Assembly (NCBI RefSeq): GCF_036625275.1
Contig: NZ_JAZKUD010000003.1
Span: 1-64,000, forward strand
Direction: 5' to 3'
Source: Accumulibacter sp036625275
Lineage (GTDB): Bacteria; Pseudomonadota; Gammaproteobacteria; Burkholderiales; Rhodocyclaceae
DNA length: 64,000 bases
Shown: in pieces, positions 33,689-42,394 of the stretch
Position numbering within the stretch: position 1 is the first letter of the stretch
Layout: every line of letters begins with the position of its first letter
Notes under the pieces: generated by a model
Seen by the model: the letters and a program-made list of their open reading frames with translations, nothing else
Database searches by the model: none
What the model was told of the DNA's origin: nothing
Translations under genes and position numbers: made by a program

Positions 33689-35599
33689 ATGACTCGTTAC
33701 CCTCTACTCGACACCATCTGCGATCCGGCGCAGGTGCGCAAACTTGAGCGCAAGCAACTGCCGCAACTCGCCGACGAGTTGCGCAGTTTCCTGGTGGAGT
33801 CGGTCGCCAGGACCGGCGGGCATCTTTCTTCGAACCTCGGCACGGTCGAACTCACGGTCGCCCTGCACCACGTATTCGATACCCCGCACGATCGCCTGGT
33901 ATGGGATGTCGGCCACCAGACTTACCCGCACAAGGTGCTCACCGGTCGGCGCACCGGTATGGCCAGGCTGCGGATGCATGGCGGTATTTCGGGTTTTCCG
34001 AAGCGCAGCGAAAGCAGGTACGACACTTTCGGTGTCGGTCATTCATCCACCTCGATCTCGGCCGCGCTCGGCATGGCGCTGGCCGCCAAAATCAAGGGCG
34101 AGCCGCGCAAGGTCGTGGCGATCATCGGCGATGGCGCCATGTCCGCCGGCCAGGCTTTTGAAGCATTGAACAATGCCGGCGTGGCGGACGCCGACATGCT
34201 CGTCGTGCTCAACGATAACGACATGTCGATCTCACCTGCGGTGGGTGCCCTCAACCGCTACCTGGCGCGCCTCTTCTCCGGGGGAAGCTTCAATGCCGCG
34301 CGCAAGGCAGGCGAGAAAATTCTCGACTTTTCGCCCTCGCTACGGGAATTCGCCAAACGCGCCGAGGAGCATGTCAAAGGCATGCTGACGCCTGGCACCC
34401 TGTTCGAGGAAATGGGATTCAACTATATTGGCCCGATCGACGGCCACGACCTCGAATCTCTGGTCCCCACCCTGCAGAACCTGAAAAATCTGAAGGGGCC
34501 GCAGTTCCTGCATGTGATCACCAAGAAGGGGCAGGGTTACAAGCTGGCGGAGGTTGATCCGATTCTCTACCACGGAGTTTCGAAGTTTCAGCCCGAGATC
34601 GGCATCGCCGGTAGTTTGATCGGAGCCAAGCCCAGTTACACGCAGGTTTTTGGCGACTGGCTCTGCGACATGGCAGCGACCGACCCGAAACTCGTCGGCA
34701 TCACCCCGGCCATGCGCGAAGGATCCGGCCTGCTGCGCTTCAGCCAACGCTACCCGGATCGCTATTACGATGTCGGTATTGCCGAGCAGCATGCCGTCAC
34801 CTTTGCTGCCGGCCTGGCTTGCGAGGGTTTGCGACCGGTACTGGCGATCTACTCGACCTTCCTGCAGCGTGGCTACGATCAACTGGTGCATGATGTGGCG
34901 CTGCAGAACCTGCCGGTGGTCTTCGCACTGGACCGTGGCGGCCTGGTCGGCGCCGATGGTCCCACCCACCATGGCGCATTCGACCTCTCATTCCTGAGCT
35001 GCATCCCCAATATGGTGGTGATGACCCCGTCCGACGAGGACGAGTGTCGCAAGATGCTGACCACCGCCTACCGCCTCGACGGTCCCAGTGCGGTTCGCTA
35101 CCCGCGCGGCAGCGGTGCCGGTGTGGCCATCGACAAGGCACTCGTCGGACTACCGGTGGGCAAGGGCGAAATCCGCCGTCGTGGTAGCGGCGTTGCGCTG
35201 CTCGCCTTTGGCAGCATGCTGACGCCGGCTCTGGCTGCCGCCGAGGAGCTCGATGCCAGCGTCGCCAACATGCGCTTTGTCAAACCGATCGACCGCGACC
35301 TGATCATTGCGCTGGCGGCGGAACATTCTCTGCTGGTCAGCGTCGAAGAGAATGCCGTGATTGGTGGGGCAGGCTCCGAGGTCGAACGGGTCCTCGAAGA
35401 CATCGCCAGTCCGGCTCGCCTGTTGCGGCTGGGAATTCCCGACCACTTCATCGAACACGGAGATCAGGCACTGCTGCTGGCCGAAATTGGCCTGGACCGC
35501 GAAGGAATTGTCCGGGCAATACGCGCACGTCAAAACAGCGCGGCGGATTCGGGCAAGCCGATCCACCGTCACAAAAATAACCCCCTGGAGCAGCCATGA
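33689..35599 (+). CDS. dxs: 1-deoxy-D-xylulose-5-phosphate synthase
   Basis: 636 residues. A thiamine-diphosphate enzyme making DXP from pyruvate and glyceraldehyde 3-phosphate, first step of the MEP isoprenoid route. HLSSNLGTVELTVALHHVFD, the TPP-binding GDGAMSAGQAFEALNNAG with the following NDNDMSIS, and the transketolase-like DRGGLVGADGPTHHGAFDLS are diagnostic. Full length. It lies 43 bp after ispA and overlaps folE2 by four bases (ATGA). Confidence 0.97.
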   Translation: MTRYPLLDTICDPAQVRKLERKQLPQLADELRSFLVESVARTGGHLSSNLGTVELTVALHHVFDTPHDRLVWDVGHQTYPHKVLTGRRTGMARLRMHGGISGFPKRSESRYDTFGVGHSSTSISAALGMALAAKIKGEPRKVVAIIGDGAMSAGQAFEALNNAGVADADMLVVLNDNDMSISPAVGALNRYLARLFSGGSFNAARKAGEKILDFSPSLREFAKRAEEHVKGMLTPGTLFEEMGFNYIGPIDGHDLESLVPTLQNLKNLKGPQFLHVITKKGQGYKLAEVDPILYHGVSKFQPEIGIAGSLIGAKPSYTQVFGDWLCDMAATDPKLVGITPAMREGSGLLRFSQRYPDRYYDVGIAEQHAVTFAAGLACEGLRPVLAIYSTFLQRGYDQLVHDVALQNLPVVFALDRGGLVGADGPTHHGAFDLSFLSCIPNMVVMTPSDEDECRKMLTTAYRLDGPSAVRYPRGSGAGVAIDKALVGLPVGKGEIRRRGSGVALLAFGSMLTPALAAAEELDASVANMRFVKPIDRDLIIALAAEHSLLVSVEENAVIGGAGSEVERVLEDIASPARLLRLGIPDHFIEHGDQALLLAEIGLDREGIVRAIRARQNSAADSGKPIHRHKNNPLEQP

Positions 35600-36423
35600 A
35601 CGCACCCGAAACCTCACGCAGCCCCGCCGTCATGGTCGACGTCCAGGGCTCGACCGATACCCGACAGATCGCCATCAACAAGGTGGGGATCAAGGCCATC
35701 CGGCACCCGGTGAAGGTGCTCGACAAGTCCGGCGGCATCCAGCATACGATTGCCATTTTCAACATGTATGTCGGTCTGCCGCACAACTTCAAGGGCACCC
35801 ACATGTCACGTTTCGTGGAAATTCTCAACAGCCACGAACGCGAAATTTCGGTCGAGAATTTCCCGGCCATGCTGCGTGAAATGGTCGACCGGCTGGAAGC
35901 CGAAACCGGCCATATCGAAATGAGCTTTCCGTATTTCATCAACAAGACGGCACCGGTATCGGGAGTACAGAGCCTGATGGATTACGACGTGACACTGATT
36001 GGCGAGATCTGCCACGGCCGCATCGAGTCTACGATCAAGGTCATTGTTCCGGTCGCCAGTCTCTGCCCGTGTTCCAAACAGATTTCCGAGCGTGGTGCTC
36101 ACAACCAGCGTTCCCATGTCACCGTCACCGTCCAGATCAACGATCACCTGTGGATCGAAGAACTGGTTCGCTTCGTCGAAGCCGAGGCCTCCTGTGATCT
36201 GTATGGCCTGCTCAAACGCCCTGACGAAAAATACGTCACCGAGCGGGCTTACGACAACCCGAAGTTCGTCGAGGATATGGTGCGCGACGTGGCGGCACGT
36301 CTCAACGCCGAGCGACGCATCAATGCCTATGTGATCGAGTCCGAAAACTTCGAATCGATCCACAATCACTCGGCTTATGCGCTGATCGAAAACGACAAAC
36401 GGACTTTTCCGGCTCCCGCTTGA
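35596..36423 (+). CDS. folE2: GTP cyclohydrolase FolE2 (type IB)
   Basis: 275 residues. Converts GTP to dihydroneopterin triphosphate for folate or queuosine. IGVVASLCPCSKQIS-like sequence (VASLCPCSKQISERGAHNQR) contains the active-site Cys, and TGHIEMSFPYFINKTAPVSG is the family core. The type IB enzyme works with metals other than zinc and often backs up zinc-dependent FolE1 in zinc limitation. Here it is coupled to dxs rather than linked to an obvious Zur site. Start ATG 35596. A strong 24-bp hairpin follows the stop. Confidence 0.94.
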   Translation: MNAPETSRSPAVMVDVQGSTDTRQIAINKVGIKAIRHPVKVLDKSGGIQHTIAIFNMYVGLPHNFKGTHMSRFVEILNSHEREISVENFPAMLREMVDRLEAETGHIEMSFPYFINKTAPVSGVQSLMDYDVTLIGEICHGRIESTIKVIVPVASLCPCSKQISERGAHNQRSHVTVTVQINDHLWIEELVRFVEAEASCDLYGLLKRPDEKYVTERAYDNPKFVEDMVRDVAARLNAERRINAYVIESENFESIHNHSAYALIENDKRTFPAPA

Positions 36424-36428
36424 GGAGG

Positions 36429-36484
36429 CTTCCCCCGAAAAACGCGACGAAGCCTTCCGACTTCGTCGCGTTTTTCGGGGGAAG
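36429..36484. terminator. Perfect 24-bp hairpin, bidirectional terminator between folE2 and rplS
   Basis: The arms 36429-36452 and 36461-36484 are exact reverse complements around an 8-nt loop (CCTTCCGA). Each arm contains a run of five A or T (GAAAAACGCG, CGCGTTTTTCGGGGG) inside the stem. It begins 5 nt after the folE2 stop. The outer end merges directly with repeat copy C. Confidence 0.85.
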
Positions 36485-36599
36485 TCGCGTCAGCAACTCA
36501 CGAATCTCCCCTCCCCATTTGCGGTGGAGGGGCCGGGGGAGAGGGAAGCGGTCATGACTTTCATGTGATCGGGGTGCCTGGAAAAGTCATGACCGTTAG
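36485..36599 (-). repeat. Dispersed TAACGGTCATGAC repeat, copy C
   Basis: On the minus strand it runs CTAACGGTCATGACTTTTCC, CAGGCACCCCGATCACATGA, AAGTCATGACCG, then a GC-rich middle, and ends GATTCGTGAGTTGCTGACGC GAC. It lies between convergent folE2 and rplS. Its TAA is 17 nt after the rplS stop rather than forming it. The far end abuts the 24-bp hairpin. Confidence 0.85.
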
Positions 36600-36615
36600 C
36601 AGGATCGCCGAGGGT

Positions 36616-36981
36616 TCAGCGCTGCCGACGGACCAATTTTTCCTTGATCCGCGCCGACTTCCCTGAACGCTCACGCAGGTAGTAGAGCTTGGCACGCCGT
36701 ACGTCACCGCGACGCTTCACTTCAATCGCCGCGACCAGCGGCGAGTAGGTCTGAAAGGTACGTTCGACCCCCTCGCCGGACGAAACCTTGCGGACGATGA
36801 AACTGGAATTGAGGCCGCGGTTGCGCTTGGCGATCACCACCCCCTCGTAAGCCTGCAGGCGCTCGCGGGCTCCTTCCTTCACCTTGACCTGGACGACGAC
36901 GGTGTCGCCCGGTGCAAACGGCGGTATGACCTTGCCCAGACGGGCGATTTCTTCCTGCTCAAGTTGCTCGATCAGATTCAT
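36616..36981 (-). CDS. rplS: 50S ribosomal protein L19
   Basis: 121 residues. MNLIEQLEQEEIARLGKVIP, FAPGDTVVVQVKVKEGARER, QAYEGVVIAKRNRGLNSSFI and VKRRGDVRRAKLYYLRERSG match L19 throughout. It is last in the conserved rpsP-rimM-trmD-rplS operon. Its start lies 23 bases inside the trmD 3' end. Confidence 0.97.
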   Translation of the reverse strand: MNLIEQLEQEEIARLGKVIPPFAPGDTVVVQVKVKEGARERLQAYEGVVIAKRNRGLNSSFIVRKVSSGEGVERTFQTYSPLVAAIEVKRRGDVRRAKLYYLRERSGKSARIKEKLVRRQR

Positions 36982-37795
36982 TGTTAAACTCCATGCAAGC
37001 GAATGACGCTTTATTGTCCTGACCGCATTGCTCCTGAAACTTCACCAGGAGTTGCGTTTCCGATTTTGACAACGCGCGCCCCGCCAACAACTCGGGACGT
37101 CGCTGCCACGTCCGACCCAGCGCCTGTTGCAGGCGCCATCGTCGTATTTCCTCGTGGTGACCAGAGAGCAGCACCTCCGGCACCCGCAGCCCGGCGTATT
37201 CCTCGGGCCGCGTATAGTGCGGGCAATCCAGCAAGCCCGCCACAAACGAATCCTGTTGTGCCGAATCGGCGTCGTTCAGCACCCCTGGCAACTGCCTGAC
37301 GACTGCGTCCAGCAGCACCATCGCTGGAATTTCCCCCCCCGAGAGGACGAAATCCCCGATGGAAATTTCCTCATTCACACAGCGCGCGATGACCCGTTCG
37401 TCAATTCCTTCATAGCGTCCACAAACCAGCAGCAGTGCTTCACCGGCCTGGGCCAGACGCAGCACCCGCGCATGTGTCAAGAGCGTGCCCTGCGGCGACA
37501 GGCAGATGACGCGGCTGGCGGGCACACCCAGCGCCTGTTGCCGCGCTCGTGCCGCTTCGATGGCTGCTTCCATGGGCGCCGGCATCATCACCATCCCCGG
37601 TCCACCGCCATACGGACGATCATCAACGCTACGATGCCGGTCACAAGTGAAATCACGCGGATTCCACAAGTTCAGGCTCCAGCGCCCGGTCTCCAGCGCC
37701 CTGCGCGTCACTCCCGACTGCGTGAGCGCGGCAAACATTTCGGGAAACAAGGTCACGACATCAACAATCAACGACCTCGCTTCTGATGCAATCAC
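36959..37795 (-). CDS. trmD: tRNA (guanine37-N1)-methyltransferase
   Basis: 278 residues. A SPOUT-family trefoil-knot enzyme that methylates G37 of tRNAs and prevents frameshifting. VVTLFPEMFAALTQSGVTRR, DRPYGGGPGMVMMPAPMEAA, LLLVCGRYEGIDERVIARCV and SIGDFVLSGGEIPAMVLLDA are present. The start is taken as GTG 37795, whose GTGA overlaps the rimM stop; a TTG one codon upstream is the alternative. A C-terminal tail of about 20 residues beyond the family consensus overlaps rplS. Confidence 0.94.
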   Translation of the reverse strand: MIASEARSLIVDVVTLFPEMFAALTQSGVTRRALETGRWSLNLWNPRDFTCDRHRSVDDRPYGGGPGMVMMPAPMEAAIEAARARQQALGVPASRVICLSPQGTLLTHARVLRLAQAGEALLLVCGRYEGIDERVIARCVNEEISIGDFVLSGGEIPAMVLLDAVVRQLPGVLNDADSAQQDSFVAGLLDCPHYTRPEEYAGLRVPEVLLSGHHEEIRRWRLQQALGRTWQRRPELLAGRALSKSETQLLVKFQEQCGQDNKASFACMEFNNESDRAT

Positions 37796-38346
37796 CAATC
37801 CGTTTCCCAGTCAACGCGAACCGATCGCCCGGCGAGGTCCACATCCAGCACGATGGCAGCCACGAAAGGCAACAGTCTTTCGCCACGCTCGCCATCGCCA
37901 ACCCGCAGAACGGTATTGGCCGGCGTTTCGATCAAACCGAGAATCCGACCCAGTGATTGACCGCGAGTATTGCGTACTTCCAGACCAATGAGGTCGGCCC
38001 AATAGTATTCGTCAGTGGCCGTCGGCGGCAAGGCTGCACGCGGCACGCCAACCAGAGCACCGCTCATCGCCTCAGCGGCAGTACGATCGGCTACGCATGC
38101 GAGTTGGGCAAGCAGCAAACCGTTGCGAAACTGACAACTGAGCAGTTTTGTCTGACGCCACAGATTAGGGGCCTCGCCCTCCTGACCAACCCACCAGTGA
38201 GTCAGTCGCGACCAGCTCAGCGGATCGTCGGCAAACGGATATACACGCATCCTACCCTGTAGCCCACAGGCAGCGACAATCTTGCCAAGGACAATGATGT
38301 CGGCCGGCGGGGATTCCTGAGCAGGCACTCCACTCGTGTCAGACAC
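37792..38346 (-). CDS. rimM: Ribosome maturation factor RimM
   Basis: 184 residues. Assists 30S subunit maturation and binds S19. The N-terminal RimM domain (IIVLGKIVAACGLQGRMRVY) is followed by a PRC-barrel domain (YYWADLIGLEVRNTRGQSLG, LLPFVAAIVLDVDLAGRSVR). An unusually Pro/Glu-rich leader precedes the core. It overlaps trmD (GTGA) and follows rpsP by 17 bp. Confidence 0.93.
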   Translation of the reverse strand: MSDTSGVPAQESPPADIIVLGKIVAACGLQGRMRVYPFADDPLSWSRLTHWWVGQEGEAPNLWRQTKLLSCQFRNGLLLAQLACVADRTAAEAMSGALVGVPRAALPPTATDEYYWADLIGLEVRNTRGQSLGRILGLIETPANTVLRVGDGERGERLLPFVAAIVLDVDLAGRSVRVDWETDW

Positions 38347-38363
38347 GCAGGAACAGCCAAGGC

Positions 38364-38618
38364 TCAGGCTGCAGCCACCTTGATGGATTGCTTGAGCAGG
38401 CGAGCAACCGTCGGCGAAGCCTGGGCACCCTGCTGCTGCCAGTAGCTGAGACGATCAGTCGCAATGTGCAGCCCCTGTTCATTGCCTGCAGCCTGCGGGT
38501 TATAGAAACCGATGCGCTCGATGAAGCGGCCATCGCGGCGAGCGCGCGAATCAGCGACCACCATATTGTAAAAGGGGCGCTTCTTGGCACCACCACGGGC
38601 TAGGCGAATAACGACCAT
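38364..38618 (-). CDS. rpsP: 30S ribosomal protein S16
   Basis: 84 residues. MVVIRLARGGAKKRPFYNMV, VADSRARRDGRFIERIGFYN and the DRLSYWQQQGAQASPTVARL region match S16. ATG 38618 is correct; an open frame upstream to 38669 covers the 5' untranslated region and the promoter -10. First gene of the rpsP-rimM-trmD-rplS operon. Confidence 0.97.
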   Translation of the reverse strand: MVVIRLARGGAKKRPFYNMVVADSRARRDGRFIERIGFYNPQAAGNEQGLHIATDRLSYWQQQGAQASPTVARLLKQSIKVAAA

Positions 38619-38651
38619 GTCAATCTCTTCCAAATCCAGGAAAAAGATGGA

Positions 38652-38662
38652 ATTATAGCAAG
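38652..38662 (-). promoter_or_regulatory. Extended -10 promoter of the rpsP operon
   Basis: The minus strand reads CTTGCTATAATTCC, a perfect TATAAT preceded by TGC (extended -10), about 35 nt before the rpsP ATG. The expected -35 position has no good TTGACA match. The gene-free stretch 38619-38933 also holds a plus-strand TATAAT (38782-38787) with TTGCCC 19 nt upstream, a candidate promoter for the PilZ-like gene. Confidence 0.65.
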
Positions 38663-38933
38663 AAAGCAAGAAAAGATGCGCAGGTTCGCGGCATCGCGGC
38701 GATCACCAGGACAGAGGTCCGCCAGTTGCCGGAAACCACCGCAACAGAAACTTCGCTTGCCCACCCGTTTGCACTCACAGGTATAATCCGCGTAACCACA
38801 GTGGTGACACAAGGCTCTGATTTTAAGAAATGCTTTTAGGCTCCGTGGTAGCTGCCCTGCGCCACCACAGGCCAGGCAACGACAAGTCCGACAGCATCAT
38901 GATGCAAACTCCAACTCCTTTGGCAGGTTGCTG

Positions 38934-40454
38934 ATGACCGAAACCGCTTTTCACACTGCTGGCACAGTTCGCAACGCTGTGCATCAGATGGACATACGAA
39001 ACATTCTCCAGTGGCTCACGTCGCCGGCGGCACCGCAGCCTGTCGACGAACTGCCGATGTTGCGATTCCATCTGCAGGCTTTGCGCCAGGTCAAGGTCAC
39101 ATCAGTGCAACGGGCTCATGCGCTCGACCGCCTGTACAAGCGCGGCATGAGAGTCATCACCTGCCTGCTCCCGTCGCTGACCAGCGACCTGGTGCTCCCT
39201 GTACCACGTAAGACGCACCGCATCGTCAATGGCATTTTGGACCTGCTGCAAATGCTCGCTGACGATATGCTGGCACTTCTGGAGGAGCCCTCCCCTGCCC
39301 GGCCACCCGAGCTGGCACTTTGGCGAAGCCTGCAGGCCCTTGCGCAACAGCTATTGATCAGTCACTTGATCGCCTGTCCAGCTCCCGCCGGCGCCTGGCA
39401 ACAGCTGCATCAGACCTATGCAAGGGCACGACATCTGCAGGTGGATAATACAGCGGTCCAGAGGGGCTCCTCGCGCAGGCTGCAGAACGTTTACTATTCG
39501 GCAGTTCTGCTCGGCTGTGCCCAGCCCGCGTCACTGACTCCACAGGAAGTCCTGTTCCTTGCCGACTACTTTGAACGCTTTGCCGACCAGATTGAACCGA
39601 CCTCCGTGGCTTCGCCCGTCGCTCCGGCAACTTTCTGGATCGATCCCGCGCGCGACGTAGCCGCCTTCTCTGTCTTACGCAAGCATTCTCGACCAACAAC
39701 AGCCCTGCTCGATTCTTTCTCGTGCGTGCACCTGTGCTTGCTGCTCAGGGCCCAGATCGCCCAACTCGATGCAGGCACCTCCGCACCAGAACTGAACCTG
39801 CCGGACTTCGCAGGCACGTCGGCCGGACGCGGCGTTCTTGGCCGTCTCGCGACTCGCTGGGGCGACTTGGGAAAACGCCGCTTTATTCGCCGCAGACAGA
39901 ACCACCGCGCACTCCTCGGTGCAGGCATCAACGGACTGTGGCATCTCGGCAGGAAGGGAGAGCCGGCAAGTGTCAACGTATCGCACTGGATGGTGACCAA
40001 TGAAAGTCCCGATGGCTATGCCGTCATGCATGTCACCGGCAACACCGGGGTCCTGTCTGTGGGAAATGTGGTCGCGGTTCGCACAGACGCTGACCAGAAC
40101 TGGCAGATTTGCCTGGTCCGCTGGGCTTTATCGGAAAACCCCGAGCATCTTGAACTCGGTTTGCAAATTCTTGCGCCCAAGGCGGTCCCGGCCATTCTCG
40201 CCCAGCCCTCCCATGACACGGGAGACACGGGCACCGAGTATCTGCGAGTACTGATTCTGCCGGAAATCCCGAAGCTTCGTTCCGGTCAGTCACTGGTGGT
40301 CGCCACCGGAGCCTTGCCGAAAGAACGCGAAAAACTGCTTCTGCTGATCGAGGGCGACAACGTCAGTGTGCGTGAAGTCAGCAGGACCGGCATTGAAGAA
40401 CAAACCGGCAGTGTTGAAATCATGTCGATCGAACCTGTACAGAACCCGTTTTAA
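38934..40454 (+). CDS. Conserved protein with PilZ-like C-terminal domain
   Basis: 506 residues. No motif in the first 330 residues is known to me; they are helical, Leu/Ala-rich and without signal peptide or TM segment. The C-terminal part contains RRFIRRRQNHRALLGAGING, SHWMVTNESPDGYAVMHVTG and VGNVVAVRTDADQNWQICLV RW, a pattern resembling the six-stranded PilZ barrel (the NxSxxG-type motif) of c-di-GMP receptors. The canonical RxxxR before it could be RRFIRRR. Function is therefore inferred only. ATG 38934 is preferred over TTG 38928. Its TAA stop coincides with the TTAA end of repeat copy D. Confidence 0.6.
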   Translation: MTETAFHTAGTVRNAVHQMDIRNILQWLTSPAAPQPVDELPMLRFHLQALRQVKVTSVQRAHALDRLYKRGMRVITCLLPSLTSDLVLPVPRKTHRIVNGILDLLQMLADDMLALLEEPSPARPPELALWRSLQALAQQLLISHLIACPAPAGAWQQLHQTYARARHLQVDNTAVQRGSSRRLQNVYYSAVLLGCAQPASLTPQEVLFLADYFERFADQIEPTSVASPVAPATFWIDPARDVAAFSVLRKHSRPTTALLDSFSCVHLCLLLRAQIAQLDAGTSAPELNLPDFAGTSAGRGVLGRLATRWGDLGKRRFIRRRQNHRALLGAGINGLWHLGRKGEPASVNVSHWMVTNESPDGYAVMHVTGNTGVLSVGNVVAVRTDADQNWQICLVRWALSENPEHLELGLQILAPKAVPAILAQPSHDTGDTGTEYLRVLILPEIPKLRSGQSLVVATGALPKEREKLLLLIEGDNVSVREVSRTGIEEQTGSVEIMSIEPVQNPF

Positions 40455-40564
40455 TATGGAAGTCGCGTCAGCGACTCACGAATCTCCCCTCCCCACTTGG
40501 CGGGAGCAAAGGAAACGGTCATGACTTTCATGATCGGGAGTGCCTGGAAAATTTGTGATCTTTA
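40451..40564 (-). repeat. Dispersed TAACGGTCATGAC repeat, copy D, spanning two stop codons
   Basis: The minus strand reads TAAAGATCACAAATTTTCCA, a diverged head, then GGCACTCCCGATCATGAAAG, TCATGACCG, a short GC-rich middle, GATTCGTGAGTCGCTGACGC and GACTTCCATATTAA. The first TAA is the stop of the minus-strand yihY-like gene. The last bases, read on the plus strand as TTAA, contain the stop of the PilZ-like gene. The element exactly fills the gap between these convergent genes. Confidence 0.8.
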
Positions 40565-41404
40565 GGGGGGTACATGACGATTTCCAGTCTCCCTGAACTC
40601 GGGCAGGGTCGCCGCAACCAGCGCACCCAGTAGCACCACCGCCCACGATAAATAGAGCCACAAGAGAAATATCGGTAGCGTTGCGAAGGTACCGTAGACG
40701 GCGGTGTAGGTTGGAAAATTTGACAGGTACAGCTCGAATCCCTTTTGCAGCAGCAGGAAGCCCAGCGCAGCAAGCAGGCCGGCCCATGCCGCGTCGCGCG
40801 TCGCCACCCGGGTATTGGGAAGTGCATGGTAAAGCCCGCCAAGAAACAAGCTCGCAATCACCAACCCGAGTGCCTTGAGCAGAATTGGCCTGACCCATGG
40901 CAGCTCGTCCAGCATGCCCAGCGAAGTGGTGACGGCATAGGAGGTGGCCAGCAGCACGCCACCAATCACCACCGGCCACAAGGCAACCAAGGCGGCAAAC
41001 AAACGCAGGCGCCGCCACCAGGGGCGCGTCTCCCGCACCGACCAGACGTGATTGAAGGCGCGCTCGATGGTCAGCAACAGCATCAGGACCGTCGCCACCA
41101 AAACCAGCGAACCAATCGCAGTGACCTCGGCCGCCCTCTGGGAAAACTCGAGAATGTAGGCGATGATCATCCCGGCACCACGCTCCGGCAGCAGGCTACG
41201 GGCTAGCGAAAGCTCCAATTGCTCGACCATGCTCGGAAAAAAGGGAACCAGCGCGACAATGCTCAGAACAACAGCGACCAGCGGCACCAATGAAAGCAAT
41301 GTGGTAAAAGCGAGGCTGGCGCTGATCTGATCGAAATTCTCCTCGACAAAGCGACGCCAGACGCGTGCCGCGAAACGACACCAAGGAAAATCCGAAGGAA
41401 ACAT
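40562..41404 (-). CDS. YihY/BrkB-family inner-membrane protein
   Basis: 280 residues with six or seven TM helices. DQISASLAFTTLLSLVPLVA, ERAFNHVWSVRETRPWWRRL and a C-terminal FPTYTAVYGTFATLPIFLLW are hallmarks of the Virul_fac_BrkB family (formerly mis-assigned as RNase BN). Role unknown; probably a transporter-like envelope protein. Start ATG 41404. The stop TAA lies in repeat copy D. It is divergent from the WrbA-like gene with a 22-bp gap. Confidence 0.87.
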   Translation of the reverse strand: MFPSDFPWCRFAARVWRRFVEENFDQISASLAFTTLLSLVPLVAVVLSIVALVPFFPSMVEQLELSLARSLLPERGAGMIIAYILEFSQRAAEVTAIGSLVLVATVLMLLLTIERAFNHVWSVRETRPWWRRLRLFAALVALWPVVIGGVLLATSYAVTTSLGMLDELPWVRPILLKALGLVIASLFLGGLYHALPNTRVATRDAAWAGLLAALGFLLLQKGFELYLSNFPTYTAVYGTFATLPIFLLWLYLSWAVVLLGALVAATLPEFRETGNRHVPP

Positions 41405-41426
41405 GAGATGGTTATAAAATGGAGTG

Positions 41427-42020
41427 ATGTCCGAGATTCTCGTTCTTTACTACAGTCATCGCGGTTCAGTGCGTGCCATTGCTCAGCAGATTGCCCGCGG
41501 CATCGAGTCAACCCGGCGTGCAACGGCGCGTCTGCGCACCGTTCCCAAGGTTTCGTCGGAGTGCAGCGCCAGCGCGCCGGCAGTGCCTACTGACGGCGCG
41601 CCCTATGTCGAGGCCGCCGACCTTGCGGAATGCATTGGACTGGCACTCGGCAGCCCCACCCGCTTTGGCAACATGGCTGCGCCAATGAAGTACTTCTGGG
41701 ACGGTACTGCAGCCGAATGGTCTGCTGGAACACTGGTCGGAAAACCAGCCTGCGTGTTCACCTCTACCGCCAGTCAGCATGGCGGACAGGAGAGTACGCT
41801 GCTGTCGATGATGTTGCCGCTCCTGCATCACGGCATGCTGCTGGTTGGCCTGCCTTATACGGAGACGGCACTTTCCGCCACCCGCAGTGGTGGGACTCCC
41901 TATGGCGCCAGCCATGTCGCCGGTGGCGAAGGCAACCCAACGCTTAGTGATGAAGAACGGCGTCTCGCTTTCGCGCAGGGGCGAAGACTCGCGACCATTG
42001 CCCTGAAGCTCAACACCTGA
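41427..42020 (+). CDS. wrbA: WrbA-like NAD(P)H:quinone oxidoreductase (flavodoxin fold)
   Basis: 197 residues. LVLYYSHRGSVRAIAQQIAR is the FMN-phosphate loop, LGSPTRFGNMAAPMKYFWDG the isoalloxazine loop, and TSTASQHGGQESTLLSMMLP the conserved third loop of WrbA proteins. It reduces quinones with two electrons and protects against redox cycling. A GTG directly before ATG 41427 is a possible alternative start. It overlaps the next gene by one base (TGATG). Confidence 0.87.
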   Translation: MSEILVLYYSHRGSVRAIAQQIARGIESTRRATARLRTVPKVSSECSASAPAVPTDGAPYVEAADLAECIGLALGSPTRFGNMAAPMKYFWDGTAAEWSAGTLVGKPACVFTSTASQHGGQESTLLSMMLPLLHHGMLLVGLPYTETALSATRSGGTPYGASHVAGGEGNPTLSDEERRLAFAQGRRLATIALKLNT

Positions 42021-42364
42021 TGCGCCGCGGTTTCTACCTGATGGCGTCCAGCAGCCTGATTGCGCTGATTTTTTTGTGTCTCGCATGGGAGTTGCGCCTC
42101 GCGCCGGTCCAGCCCGGCGGTTCCTGGCTAGCCCTGAAGTGCTTGCCGTTGCTGGCGCCGCTGTTCGGGATACTGCACGGTCGCCGCTACACGTATCAGT
42201 GGGCATCGATGCTGATCCTGCTCTATTTCACTGAAGGCATCGTGCGCGCCACCACCGAACAGGGTATTGGGCAGTGGCTGGCGATCGCCGAAACCATCCT
42301 GGCGCTGATCTTTTTTGGCGCCAGCGTCGCCTTCGCCAGGCTGACCCGCTCCTCGGCACACTGA
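42020..42364 (+). CDS. DUF2069 small membrane protein
   Basis: 114 residues, four TM helices. FLCLAWELRLAPVQPGGSWL, ALKCLPLLAPLFGILHGRRY and QWASMLILLYFTEGIVRATT match DUF2069, a family of unknown function often next to wrbA in betaproteobacteria. It is translationally coupled to the WrbA-like gene. Confidence 0.82.
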   Translation: MRRGFYLMASSSLIALIFLCLAWELRLAPVQPGGSWLALKCLPLLAPLFGILHGRRYTYQWASMLILLYFTEGIVRATTEQGIGQWLAIAETILALIFFGASVAFARLTRSSAH

Positions 42365-42394
42365 GTCACGCCCACGCCTGCCCTACACTGGTTG

